A stretch of DNA of 64,000 nucleotides, from the NCBI GenBank assembly GCA_015233565.1, contig JADFXM010000009.1, forward strand, positions 110,698-174,697, read 5' to 3'. Below, one piece after another: positions 44,479 to 53,369 of this stretch (position 1 is the stretch's first letter; every line of letters starts with the position of its first letter). The position numbers and the translations under genes were made by a program. This DNA is from Candidatus Rifleibacteriota bacterium (GTDB taxonomy: Bacteria > Muiribacteriota > Ozemobacteria > Ozemobacterales > Ozemobacteraceae). The notes beneath the pieces are model-generated. The model saw nothing but the letters and a program-made list of their open reading frames with translations, was not told the origin of the DNA and ran no database searches.

Positions 44479-44509
44479 CAATCAAGATAAAATCAACAAG
44501 CTCAAAAGA

Positions 44510-47500
44510 CTATTGAATTCTAATAAAAGTTGCCCCAAACTTACCGGTCCCGAGTTTATCACACAGATCTATCACAGCTGTCGGGGAAGCCGAGGATGAT
44601 ATTTCGAGGAACTTGAAAGCACTACCCCGCATTGTGGCATTTACTGCTCCAGTATAAGTCAGACTGGATTTTTTCAGGGTGATCCCCAGGTCAAGCGCGT
44701 AATCGTAGGTTGGATTAGCGGGAAGACTGCGACCATATCTGAACAATGCCAGTCCCCAATCCTGGAATAACTGCCAGAATTGGCGTGAGGAAGAATTGGT
44801 ATTAATATTATCTATTCCTGCGGAATTGGTTCTGACAAGATTTCTGATAGTTGCTGTCCCAAGTTGTTCGAACATAAAGTGGGTGAATAATCCTGAAGAA
44901 CCATAATCGGAAAGTGAATCGCTCCAGATGAGCAACGAATCGCCTTCGGGCAATACAGCATAATCCGGGAAGAAAGAGGAGGTTTTCCCGGAATACCGAA
45001 CTTCCGCTCCAACACTTAAACCTTCATTAAGCCAAACATCTTCGTCACTTCCACCATTGATTTTAGTGTGTGCCACAAAGTTTACGAGATGTTGAAATTC
45101 GTGTACAAGTGTCAAGACAGCATCATCTTGCCAGGAGGCAATTGTCATATAACTAGGTTTATCATAGACATAAAACATATCTTGGCGATTGGAATACCAA
45201 TTGGTTGTTAAATCTTTGGCATCAAACATTCCGGCCGCTCCAAGTGAATTCATGATTGGAGTGAACAGGACAGTGATTTTCCCATCTGAGTTAACATCAC
45301 CGTGTGCAAGATATTCAGGCTCGCTGGCATAATTTTGCATTATGAAGGGGTAAACCTTGGAGTCGAAAGTTTGACTGAAAGATGCAACAGAATTTGCAGT
45401 ATCAGAATCGGTTGCAATGGTATAATCGACGAAGATTTCGCACTTCGTTCCAGTAGCCATCAATCTCGCGGATATTGTCGAAACTCCAAGCATTTCATCG
45501 CTTGGAACCAAAAACTGCTCTTGAAAATAAAGAGGAAGTTCCGGAGGAGGCGACGCAGAAACTGGCGCAAGCAAACTTCCCTCCTGAATGATTTCCTTTT
45601 CTCTTTGACGCATTTGTTTATCGAGCTGAATTTTAGAGTCAGAAAACGGTCTCGCCCGAGCTGATGGTGAAATTGCACTCAAGGGCCTAAGTTCAGCACC
45701 ACCACCATTTATCGAGATCGTATAACTTGAATTATCAAGTTTTTTGGAATAAAGGACCAAACCGAATTTAACAGTATCGGTCCCGGTTGGGAGATTAACC
45801 GAAGTACGTGTAGCAATATCGTATGCGAAGAAATCTCCTAAAGGCATATTAGTATTGGAAACCACCTGCACCGACGCAGAAGAACTTGCTGTCCGACCTC
45901 GGCCATCAGAAACGGTACATGTTACTACATTAGTCTTCGAAGCTGTTCCATACCAGAGTGTTGCAGAAGAAGAGCTGCTGGAGAAACTTCCTCCATCTGC
46001 AGTCCAGTTGTATGAAAGAGGGTCACTGTCAGGGTCACTTGCACTGGCGATCAAATTGACTCCCAGTCCGATCGGGGCAAGCGAAAAACTTGGGCTTACC
46101 GTAACTACAGGAGAATGATTTACCGGGTTAATTACATTAATTGTCAATGTTCCGGTACCTATCCCTCCTCTATTGTCATTGCCGGAAAGTGTCAGTAAAA
46201 TATTTCCTGGGGATGCAGGAGCAGTCCAGGAAACTGAACTGCCGGAGGAAGCGGTAAAAGTCCCCCCTGAAGCACTCCATGAATATGTAATTGAATCGCC
46301 CTCCGGATCAGTTCCACTTGCAACCAAACTCAACGTGGTACTAGGAAGAATTCTTGTTCCAGTGGCAACAATTTCAACTGCTGGTGCACGATCTAAAACA
46401 GTCAGGACATCGATTTTCTTGGTAAAAGTTGTGAAAATGCTGTAATCCCGGCCATCATAAGCAGTGAGAGTAATAGTCGCGCTTCCCGTTTGAGCCGGCG
46501 CTTGCCAGGTTGCTGAGGCGCTTAAATTGTTTGGGTCCAAATAGGAAAAAGAACCAATATTGCATGACCAAAAATACTTGGAAGGGGTACTATCCGGATC
46601 TGAAGCCTTTGCCTCCAAAGGAACAAAAGTATTTATCAATACGGAGCTTGAGCCATCAATAGCAGTGATTACAGGAGGTGAATTTACTGTAGCCACCCCT
46701 TCTCCAATTTTGATCAAAAGGCCTACCCCGTTTTTTCCTCCACGTCCATCGCTTACTTGGACAGTTATCGTTGCAAAAGAATCAAAATTGGGAGCATACC
46801 ATAACCTTGAAAGTTCCGCTGAATCGCTGGCAAAAACACCGGAGGTGCAATCCCAGGAATAGGTCAGATGATCCCGGTCCGGATCATAGCCGGTGGCAGT
46901 GAATGAAACTTGCCCCCCTCTTCCAACAGTCAAATGATCAGCAGCCATACTCACACTGGGAGAATGATTACTCTCCGTAGTTGGCATGAGAGTATATTGA
47001 ACATAACTTGGTGAGGTGCTGGAAAAGTTTAAAGCCGTTGTATATGAAGCATATAAGTAATTAGAGATATTTATTTCGACGTTTCCTTCGGGCATTTGCA
47101 GTAGAACTTGTCCCGATGCATTTGTTTGAAAGGTGTCACCCCAAATATTTACATTGGTAAATGGAAGAATATGAGATTGATTATCCATGACCTTCAAAAG
47201 AATTCCATTATCTGCTTTTAAGAGAGGAATATTTATGTCCTTCTGACTATAGGGTCCCGAAAGGGAAAAAGCTGGGGATCTGTAACGATAGTAATAGTTA
47301 TTCGAGGAGTGGTACTTTGCAATCAGGTGATAGGTCAAATCATCTGGGACATTCACAATTGTGAATTTCCCATTCGAATCTGCACGGGCCAATAGTTCAG
47401 GTCGTTCTTCAATAAAAACAGACGCGCCTTCAAGGTAGCTCCCTGAAGTTCGTGCTCTCAGAGAAGCACTATTGGTGGGATCAGAAATTGTTCCTGAAAT

Positions 47501-47617
47501 TGTCCCATAATTCGGTACAGGGTCATTAGCAATATTTCCCCCATTAATGCCTCCGCAACCTGCCCAAAAACAAGCAAAAACCAAAATCAAGGAAAGAATC
47601 AGGGCCCTTGTTTTCAT
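44510..47617 (-). CDS. PKD-repeat lipoprotein with gluzincin metallopeptidase domain
   Basis: I start at the ATG at 47617, which has GGAGGGG upstream; the frame extends 24 codons further without a site. The 1035-aa product has a lipoprotein signal (ALILSLILVFACFWAGC, lipobox ending FWAGC at about residue 21). A CarboxypepD-regulatory-like domain (about 35-190), five PKD/Ig-like repeats (about 210-610, with recurring DPDSDPLSYNW or DPEGDSITYSW) and a mixed linker follow. The C-terminal metallopeptidase has HEFQH in LTLVHEFQHLVNFVAH and WLNEGLS downstream, giving two His, a catalytic Glu and a third Glu ligand, like the M30/gluzincin group. Location is the cell surface or periplasm. The substrate is unknown. 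The gene is flanked by copies of repeat B. Confidence 0.8.
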   Translation of the reverse strand: MKTRALILSLILVFACFWAGCGGINGGNIANDPVPNYGTISGTISDPTNSASLRARTSGSYLEGASVFIEERPELLARADSNGKFTIVNVPDDLTYHLIAKYHSSNNYYYRYRSPAFSLSGPYSQKDINIPLLKADNGILLKVMDNQSHILPFTNVNIWGDTFQTNASGQVLLQMPEGNVEINISNYLYASYTTALNFSSTSPSYVQYTLMPTTESNHSPSVSMAADHLTVGRGGQVSFTATGYDPDRDHLTYSWDCTSGVFASDSAELSRLWYAPNFDSFATITVQVSDGRGGKNGVGLLIKIGEGVATVNSPPVITAIDGSSSVLINTFVPLEAKASDPDSTPSKYFWSCNIGSFSYLDPNNLSASATWQAPAQTGSATITLTAYDGRDYSIFTTFTKKIDVLTVLDRAPAVEIVATGTRILPSTTLSLVASGTDPEGDSITYSWSASGGTFTASSGSSVSWTAPASPGNILLTLSGNDNRGGIGTGTLTINVINPVNHSPVVTVSPSFSLAPIGLGVNLIASASDPDSDPLSYNWTADGGSFSSSSSSATLWYGTASKTNVVTCTVSDGRGRTASSSASVQVVSNTNMPLGDFFAYDIATRTSVNLPTGTDTVKFGLVLYSKKLDNSSYTISINGGGAELRPLSAISPSARARPFSDSKIQLDKQMRQREKEIIQEGSLLAPVSASPPPELPLYFQEQFLVPSDEMLGVSTISARLMATGTKCEIFVDYTIATDSDTANSVASFSQTFDSKVYPFIMQNYASEPEYLAHGDVNSDGKITVLFTPIMNSLGAAGMFDAKDLTTNWYSNRQDMFYVYDKPSYMTIASWQDDAVLTLVHEFQHLVNFVAHTKINGGSDEDVWLNEGLSVGAEVRYSGKTSSFFPDYAVLPEGDSLLIWSDSLSDYGSSGLFTHFMFEQLGTATIRNLVRTNSAGIDNINTNSSSRQFWQLFQDWGLALFRYGRSLPANPTYDYALDLGITLKKSSLTYTGAVNATMRGSAFKFLEISSSASPTAVIDLCDKLGTGKFGATFIRIQ

Positions 47618-47739
47618 CCACCCCTCCAATTTTAGACAAAAAATCACCTTCACATTCCAAACAAAGAACACAGGAATATTCTTCGGCAATTTTAAGTAAA
47701 AATCTGAGGATTATCTTTGGAAGGGTCAGAAAGGGCGAA

Positions 47740-47762
47740 CGACTTCGACTGCTCAGTGGCCA
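47740..47762. repeat. Short palindromic repeat, third (diverged) copy
   Basis: CGACTTCGACTGCTCAGTGGCC resembles the inverse of the palindrome at 17916-17942 with several changes. Confidence 0.4.
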
Positions 47763-47971
47763 ACTTTTGACAATTGAACTCTGAATAAAAGACTTCGTTA
47801 GGAAAAAGAGAAATTAATCGGAATTTTAGTAAAATTGTAGGTTTGTCCTTGAAAATCAAGCAAGATGTGAAAAATTTAAAGCTCTTCAGGTGAAAATTAT
47901 CACAATAGGCGTTTAGTGTGGCTTTTGAAGCAAATTCATTTTCAAAAACTCAATTTTTTCACAACTTCAGG

Positions 47972-48090
47972 GAAGCTGTGAAAAATTAGGGTTATTCGTG
48001 AAAGTACAACACCCAAGAAACCCGCCAACAATCGTTTGTGATATTTCGCACTTGAATTTTTTTCCGATTTTTTAATTTTTTCACACCTTC
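47972..48090. repeat. MITE-like repeat B, copy 2
   Basis: A 119-bp element with terminal inverted repeats GAAGCTGTGAAAAATTA (47972-47988) and TAATTTTTTCACACCTTC (48073-48090), matching at all but two or three positions. See copy 1 at 44154. Confidence 0.65.
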
Positions 48091-48126
48091 AGGTGTAAAC
48101 GCGTTACCAAAGTTTCTACAACTTTA

Positions 48127-49539
48127 TTAGTTGATTGTTACTGGAACCGTTGGCTCGACAGAAGGAATCAGGCTTCTAATTGCGGACCTTTCAGCTGGGG
48201 TGAGTTTCATAATTTCAGTTTCCAAATTAGGTCCCGCTTGTTTTTCAAGAAAAGCTTTCAAAAAATCGATAAAAGCTTCCCTTTTGTCTCCATCACGCAT
48301 CGAAGAATGCTTGTTGACAAACATTATCAAACTTTCCGGATTGGAAATTTCCAATAAATAGTGAAAAAGATGGGTCAGCATATCTGAGTTAAGTTCATCC
48401 ATTTTTTCAAGAAGGAACTTCAATCCATCGATCTTTTCCATTAAGAGGGCCTTTAATCCAAGCGCATTTACCGAAACTAATCTGGTGGGACTCTGAACAA
48501 GCGCATCGAGGGCGGATGAATTCTTTTGTGAAAAAAGGGCATACAAGGCATTCAATCTGATTTCGATTGTTTCCTGCTCTGCAAATGCGATGGTTTTCAG
48601 TTGCTCGCCGGTTTGTCCAGGAGGAAAATTGCCAAGACCAGTTACAGCCATTAACCTGACTTCCGCTGATTCATCTTTCAGCATCTTTGCAATCTGTTCT
48701 ATGGCAAAATCCTGATCGATTGTACCTAACGCTGAAACGGCCGCTTGTCGAACCCACTTGTCCTCACTTAACAAACCTTCCTGAACCATTGACAAGAAGG
48801 GAAACGCAAATTCCGATAGTTCCACAAATTTCAACAAGACTTGGGAAAGGCCTGAATCGAATTTGGCAATTACTTTCATAATTGCCTTGATTTCCTCTGC
48901 TTCTTTCTCTTTCCAGTCTAGTCTAAGCCTTGTTTGAGCAGAGTTGGAAGAAGGATTTATCACTAAACGAAGTAGTGTGTCACCACCCAATCTTTTTATA
49001 GCGAACATTACAATCTCTACAAACTTGAAATTTTCGTAAGCATCAATGTTACTCAGCGCCTCGATCATCTTTTCAAGCATATCGGGAATAGCAGACCGAT
49101 ACTCGAACTGGGACAAAATTTCAACTGCTTTCCCTTTTCTCATGAGATCTTTTTCTCCATTTAAAACGATCATTGCATCAATTACCAATTCAGGAGGAAG
49201 CTCTTGAGTTTTCGAGGAAGAGGCCAGAATATCTGCAATTGCACAAAGTAAATGTACTCGGCAAGAAGAATCCGATTTTTTTATTGCTGTACAAAGTCTT
49301 TTCAGCAACTTGAGCCCTCTTCTCGGGTGAAAAAAGAAAAGATCTTCAATACACTTTACAATTTCCAGCTGGGTTTCCCGGGAAAAACTTGGAAGTTTAA
49401 AAAGTAATACTGAGATTGAAAAGCCCTTCAAATCAATAATATCACAAATTTTTCTTTTGAGCTTTTTTCCCTCAAATCGGGAAAGATTTTTCACCTGCTG
49501 TTTAATTTTTCGAAGATCTGTATTTGGTTGACTTTGCAC
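48127..49539 (-). CDS. HEAT-repeat protein
   Basis: A 470-aa all-helical protein without signal peptide or membrane helix. Clear HEAT-type helices: SEDKWVRQAAVSALGTIDQ, FAIEQIAKMLKDESAEVRLM then AVTGLGNFPPG, and EIRLNALYALFSQKN; the rest fits the same superhelical pattern (LMRKGKAVEILSQF, LNALGLKALLMEK). HEAT arrays are protein-binding scaffolds. It lies 267 bases downstream of the TPR protein on the same strand but repeat A copy 2 lies between them, so a shared transcript is uncertain. Function cannot be assigned. Confidence 0.75.
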   Translation of the reverse strand: MQSQPNTDLRKIKQQVKNLSRFEGKKLKRKICDIIDLKGFSISVLLFKLPSFSRETQLEIVKCIEDLFFFHPRRGLKLLKRLCTAIKKSDSSCRVHLLCAIADILASSSKTQELPPELVIDAMIVLNGEKDLMRKGKAVEILSQFEYRSAIPDMLEKMIEALSNIDAYENFKFVEIVMFAIKRLGGDTLLRLVINPSSNSAQTRLRLDWKEKEAEEIKAIMKVIAKFDSGLSQVLLKFVELSEFAFPFLSMVQEGLLSEDKWVRQAAVSALGTIDQDFAIEQIAKMLKDESAEVRLMAVTGLGNFPPGQTGEQLKTIAFAEQETIEIRLNALYALFSQKNSSALDALVQSPTRLVSVNALGLKALLMEKIDGLKFLLEKMDELNSDMLTHLFHYLLEISNPESLIMFVNKHSSMRDGDKREAFIDFLKAFLEKQAGPNLETEIMKLTPAERSAIRSLIPSVEPTVPVTIN

Positions 49540-49631
49540 GCTTTTTTCCTTTCAGAAATCCATACTGCCTAAATACACCAATTTTGAATAAATAGGTCAA
49601 ATTCAAAAATGCTTAAATCAATTAACAAGAC

Positions 49632-49748
49632 TGTCGAAAAATACCCAATTTTTCATATTTTTATGTACCCACCCAATTTTTCGCCCCGCTTTCTCGCATC
49701 AACAGCGAGTCGCTTGCACCGAATAAAATATACCGAGATTTTTCGACA
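49632..49748. repeat. MITE-like repeat A, copy 2 (intact ends)
   Basis: A 117-bp element with perfect 11-bp terminal inverted repeats TGTCGAAAAAT (49632-49642) and ATTTTTCGACA (49738-49748). The interior matches 41811-41928. No gene inside. Confidence 0.7.
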
Positions 49749-49806
49749 ACTTCTAACCCCAACATTTTTTCAATTCTTTGTCTGAGATTTGCTAAAAAGC
49801 AGTCTT

Positions 49807-51693
49807 TCAAAGCATTTTCAGTAGATTGTTGAGGGCAGACCGATCGATATCGTTTTTAATAACAATATCAAGCAGTTTTTTCGTTTCAAGCTTCATTCGC
49901 TCAAGTTGTGTAAAGGATAACACTTTTTTCAGAGAAAGAGCAGTAAGCGTGGCAATAAGAGAATCACTCTCAATGGCTTTCTGCCAAAGCATCCAAAACT
50001 TCGCAATCTTGTTCTTCATTAAATTAAGGATTGCTAGAAAAGCCAGAGATTCGGGATGGTCGGGGTCTTTTTCGTGAATTTTTGAAAACCTTTCGAAAGC
50101 TATCGAATAATCACGAGCATAGAAGAATGCTTTTGAAAATAGGATTTCCTCTTCAATAAACTGCGGTTCATATTCCCCGATTTTATTAAGAAATTTTCTA
50201 GCAGATTCAAAGTTTCCCGCGGAAAGAAATATTTCAATTCTTGTAATATTCTCTCTGAGGCTTTCTATTCCATCGTTAAAGGAATTCCAGATTTCGTTAG
50301 CTTCTTCAGGAGAATTTCGAAGAATCATCAACCTGGAAAACCAAACTGCAGCTTCTTCATCGTCAGGAGCAATTCTCAGAACCTTCTTCAAGTTGTCCTG
50401 GGCAAGGTCATATTTCCCAAGTCTGATTCCCAAAAAGCCTTTAAGAAAGAGAGCGTGCGGATTTTCATGGCTCTTTTTGAAAGCTATTTCCAAATTAGTC
50501 CAGGCTTCATTGTAATTTTTTTCGAGTAAAAACAGTTCAACCAGCGCAAGCGGAAGTTCTTCATCATTCGGAAATTCTTTGGAGGATTCCTGTAAAAATT
50601 CTTTTGCAAGTGGGATATTTCCTGCTAGGGCAAGGGATTTTGCCAAATTGATCCGATGTTTAGAACTTTCGGGAGCACTTTTTTGAATATGGCCATAGAG
50701 GTCGACAGCCTCTTCGTAGTATCGTCCCTGGAAAAACAGGTTTGCAAGCTCTTCAGCAATAAAAAGGTCGGTTGGATCTTTTTCATTGAGAACTTTCATC
50801 TTTTGGATAGCGGCTTCAAAAACGATTGAACCGTCATAAAGAGCATCGATAATATCGTAAACTTCGACTTCGTATGGACTGGACTTATCGACCAGCCCAG
50901 TTGCACCTGAACGTTTCTTTAGGAGTGGCAATCTTCGGCTTATTTCATCCATTTTGGTGTGAAAAGCGTTTTGGGTTGGATCGAGGGAAATTGCACGCTT
51001 CAAATGTATCATTGCCTCTTCAACTTGACCGCTTTCAACCATTAGATCGACCATTGTAATATGAAAACCCGGGTTCTTTGGATCTATCATCAAAGCTCGT
51101 TTCAGAGTGGTTAAAGCTTTATCCTTCAGGTCCAGGGAAAGCTGGCACCTCAACAGACCTTCGATTGCATCAGAAGAATCGGGTGCAATTCCGACCGCTT
51201 TCTTGAAAACTTCCATAGCTTGTTCAAAATTTCCAAGCTCGACCAGCGTTTTGCCGACATTAACATGAAAGCTCAGATCAGGTCCAATTTCTTTGAGAAT
51301 TGGGATATAACGTTGTACCGCTTCAGCTTTGCGTCCTAAAACCATCAAGGAATTTGCAATTGATTTTTTTACCTCAACATCAGTGGGAAGGACTTTCTCC
51401 GCTCGAAGAAAGATATCCAGAGCTTTTTCGTGGTTTTCCCTGTAAAGATAGGCTTTTCCCAGGTTGAAAAGAGCCAATGAGTTTTCCGGATCCAAATCAA
51501 GTACTTTTTGAAGAACCGTAATCGAACGCTCAGCAAAACCCTTTTGCAGATAAGCTGCACCAAGGTTTATCATCGCATCGAAATTGTTCGGTTCGATCTC
51601 TACAACGCGAGTGTATTCGTCAATTGCGAGGTCAAAAAGACCTCTTCGCTGAAAATCAATGCCTTTTTGAAATCGCTCTGCGACGTTTTCCAT
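49807..51693 (-). CDS. TPR-repeat protein (about 15 repeats)
   Basis: A 628-aa protein built of tetratricopeptide repeats from near the N-terminus (RGLFDLAIDEYTRVVEIEPN, FDAMINLGAAYLQKGFAE, NSLALFNLGKAYLYRENHEK) to about residue 560. No signal peptide, no enzyme domain. A central non-repeat part (about 255-300) has a KKRSGATGLVDKSSPYEVEV loop. TPR arrays bind proteins. It starts 5 bases after the DnaB-like gene ends, with a GGAAGAGG-type site, so the pair is co-transcribed and probably physically linked. Partner and function are unknown. Confidence 0.82.
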   Translation of the reverse strand: MENVAERFQKGIDFQRRGLFDLAIDEYTRVVEIEPNNFDAMINLGAAYLQKGFAERSITVLQKVLDLDPENSLALFNLGKAYLYRENHEKALDIFLRAEKVLPTDVEVKKSIANSLMVLGRKAEAVQRYIPILKEIGPDLSFHVNVGKTLVELGNFEQAMEVFKKAVGIAPDSSDAIEGLLRCQLSLDLKDKALTTLKRALMIDPKNPGFHITMVDLMVESGQVEEAMIHLKRAISLDPTQNAFHTKMDEISRRLPLLKKRSGATGLVDKSSPYEVEVYDIIDALYDGSIVFEAAIQKMKVLNEKDPTDLFIAEELANLFFQGRYYEEAVDLYGHIQKSAPESSKHRINLAKSLALAGNIPLAKEFLQESSKEFPNDEELPLALVELFLLEKNYNEAWTNLEIAFKKSHENPHALFLKGFLGIRLGKYDLAQDNLKKVLRIAPDDEEAAVWFSRLMILRNSPEEANEIWNSFNDGIESLRENITRIEIFLSAGNFESARKFLNKIGEYEPQFIEEEILFSKAFFYARDYSIAFERFSKIHEKDPDHPESLAFLAILNLMKNKIAKFWMLWQKAIESDSLIATLTALSLKKVLSFTQLERMKLETKKLLDIVIKNDIDRSALNNLLKML

Positions 51694-51698
51694 CTGCT

Positions 51699-53270
51699 CT
51701 ACAATTCCTCTTCCATAGAATGGGCCTTGCTTTCGTTATACCCTTTGTCCTTCATTCTTTTGTCATCCTTAAACCTCTGAAGATTTTCAATCATTGCATT
51801 ATAGTTTTCCACTTCCTGGGGAGCGCATTCCTTGTATTTGGAATATGACTCATAGTACCGGAAAAAAACTCTTGTATTTATTCCACCCATTTTGTTCTTC
51901 GCGACATAAGCTTCGGAAATGGGAATCATAAAGCTATCTTTTCCGAGTTCCCATTCAAGGAAGGGCGTTTCAAAATCGTTCAAATAATCACTGTAGAGGA
52001 AGAAAACAACATAAGGGTCGTATAATAGTCCAGTAATTTCAGCCAGATCCTCACGTATGGGACGCCTGTTGCTAACCGCTTTGGGTAGTCCAGCCGAGGC
52101 AATGAGAGTGACTCCTTCGACAGCGGATATGCTCTTCAATTCAGCGGAAAGCAAATTACACTTTTCCGCAAAATTTGTTATTTCATCTCTTAAATGAATT
52201 TTGAATACAGGGTCAATTAAAACAGCAACATCTCCTCCTCGCTCAAGTTTGGTGCGCTTCACCAGTTTTTTAATATCATCCAGGAAAATGCGACCGTTTG
52301 ATTCATCAATAATAAACAATCTATCATTCAGACTGCTCACTTTTTCCAACCCGCGAATGCGCTTTTCTTCAAGTTGGGGGTCACTAAGATATGGATTTTT
52401 TACAAAATCGATGGGAACTTCCATTGCCTGCGCAATAAGCTTTGCCGTTACATCGATGCGATTCAGATCCAGTGAAAAAAACAGAACAGTCAATTCAGGA
52501 TTGCAATTGGCTAAATCCCAGGCTAGCTGGGTCAAAAAAGTTGATTTTCCCATTCCAACTCCACCAGCTACGAGGTAGAGTTCCTTTTGAATCCCGGAGA
52601 TTCGCTCCATCAATAACGGGAAATTCGTTTCGAATCCACCATATCCACGTTGACGAGAACGATTCGACTGGATCAACTCCTTCATTTCTTCGATATGGAT
52701 ATCCATATTTTTTATGTACCCGGTAGTTCCTTGAAGAAAAAGAGTTCGGAGATCCTGAATACAACCACTCATCGACTCGAAGACCTCTCTATCTGAATTG
52801 TACACGTTTTCGGAATATTGAATAAGAATACGTCTGGCCTGATTTCTTACATTCCGGTCGCGAATTCGATCAACAACCGACTCTATATCCTCGATCATTA
52901 TAATTCCAGCTGTGGAAAAAGGTGAAAGAAAAAGTTTCTGAATCCTTTCGCGCCCTCCCACAATGTCAATTTTTAACCTGCCACTCTTTTTTTCACTGGA
53001 CAATCTCTTAATCAGATTTTGCGCATTAAGCATCTGTTCTTCAAGCAACAGAGTCAGCATCGCCTCAATCAGGATTTTGTTGGATTCCAATCCTTGGAAG
53101 TCTGATGAACTGAACCTCAATTCCCGCAATTGTCTTCCAATGATAATCGGATCAAACGCCAGATTCGCCAGGATTCTTTCCTCGTCCATTATAGCTTCTT
53201 CGATCATCTTGTCAATTGCAGAATAATCGATAGATTGCGTTTTCGAAGTGTTTTTCCCTTTTCGTTGCAC
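51699..53270 (-). CDS. DnaB-like RecA-fold ATPase (divergent)
   Basis: I prefer a GTG at 53270 (523 aa), about 10 bases after GGAG; an ATG at 53327 gives 19 more residues. An N-terminal helical domain (about 30-130) resembles DnaB-N: ILANLAFDPIIIGRQLREL, then FQGLESNKILIEAMLTLL and NLIKRLSSE. After a linker comes the RecA-fold helicase domain with Walker A GGVGMGKST (236-244) and LFFSLDLN, where the catalytic position of replicative DnaB reads S-L-E-M; here it is Asp. A Walker B-like VAVLIDPVFKIH follows. It is probably not the replicative helicase but a paralog. It lies 42 bases after whiA and 5 before the TPR gene, suggesting an uncharacterised operon. Confidence 0.7.
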   Translation of the reverse strand: MQRKGKNTSKTQSIDYSAIDKMIEEAIMDEERILANLAFDPIIIGRQLRELRFSSSDFQGLESNKILIEAMLTLLLEEQMLNAQNLIKRLSSEKKSGRLKIDIVGGRERIQKLFLSPFSTAGIIMIEDIESVVDRIRDRNVRNQARRILIQYSENVYNSDREVFESMSGCIQDLRTLFLQGTTGYIKNMDIHIEEMKELIQSNRSRQRGYGGFETNFPLLMERISGIQKELYLVAGGVGMGKSTFLTQLAWDLANCNPELTVLFFSLDLNRIDVTAKLIAQAMEVPIDFVKNPYLSDPQLEEKRIRGLEKVSSLNDRLFIIDESNGRIFLDDIKKLVKRTKLERGGDVAVLIDPVFKIHLRDEITNFAEKCNLLSAELKSISAVEGVTLIASAGLPKAVSNRRPIREDLAEITGLLYDPYVVFFLYSDYLNDFETPFLEWELGKDSFMIPISEAYVAKNKMGGINTRVFFRYYESYSKYKECAPQEVENYNAMIENLQRFKDDKRMKDKGYNESKAHSMEEEL

Positions 53271-53369
53271 TCTTTTTCTCCACTTTTTCCCGGAAAAGGT
53301 TTTAAGCTGGAAAAAAGTATAACACAACTATGCCATTGAAGCTAGTGGTCTGAGACCGCAAACTTACTA

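Larger units (their letters stand above)
43806..44509. other. Repeat-rich gap between divergent/convergent units
   Basis: About 700 bases with no gene. It holds the upstream open frame of the radical SAM gene (to 43913), the small stem ACAGT/ACTGT near 43931-43945, a palindromic short repeat, repeat B copy 1 and a short relative of repeat C, each listed separately. Confidence 0.5.
47618..48126. other. Intergenic with two repeats
   Basis: About 500 bases upstream of the PKD lipoprotein gene. It contains a third relative of the short palindromic repeat and repeat B copy 2 (listed separately). A promoter for the lipoprotein gene should lie here, but I cannot point to a clear pair of boxes. Confidence 0.4.

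Noticed and set aside
45302..46862. Several plus-strand frames of 85-120 codons across the PKD gene
   Set aside because: They are antisense to repeat modules with conserved protein motifs; stop codons are rare there because of the composition of the coding strand.
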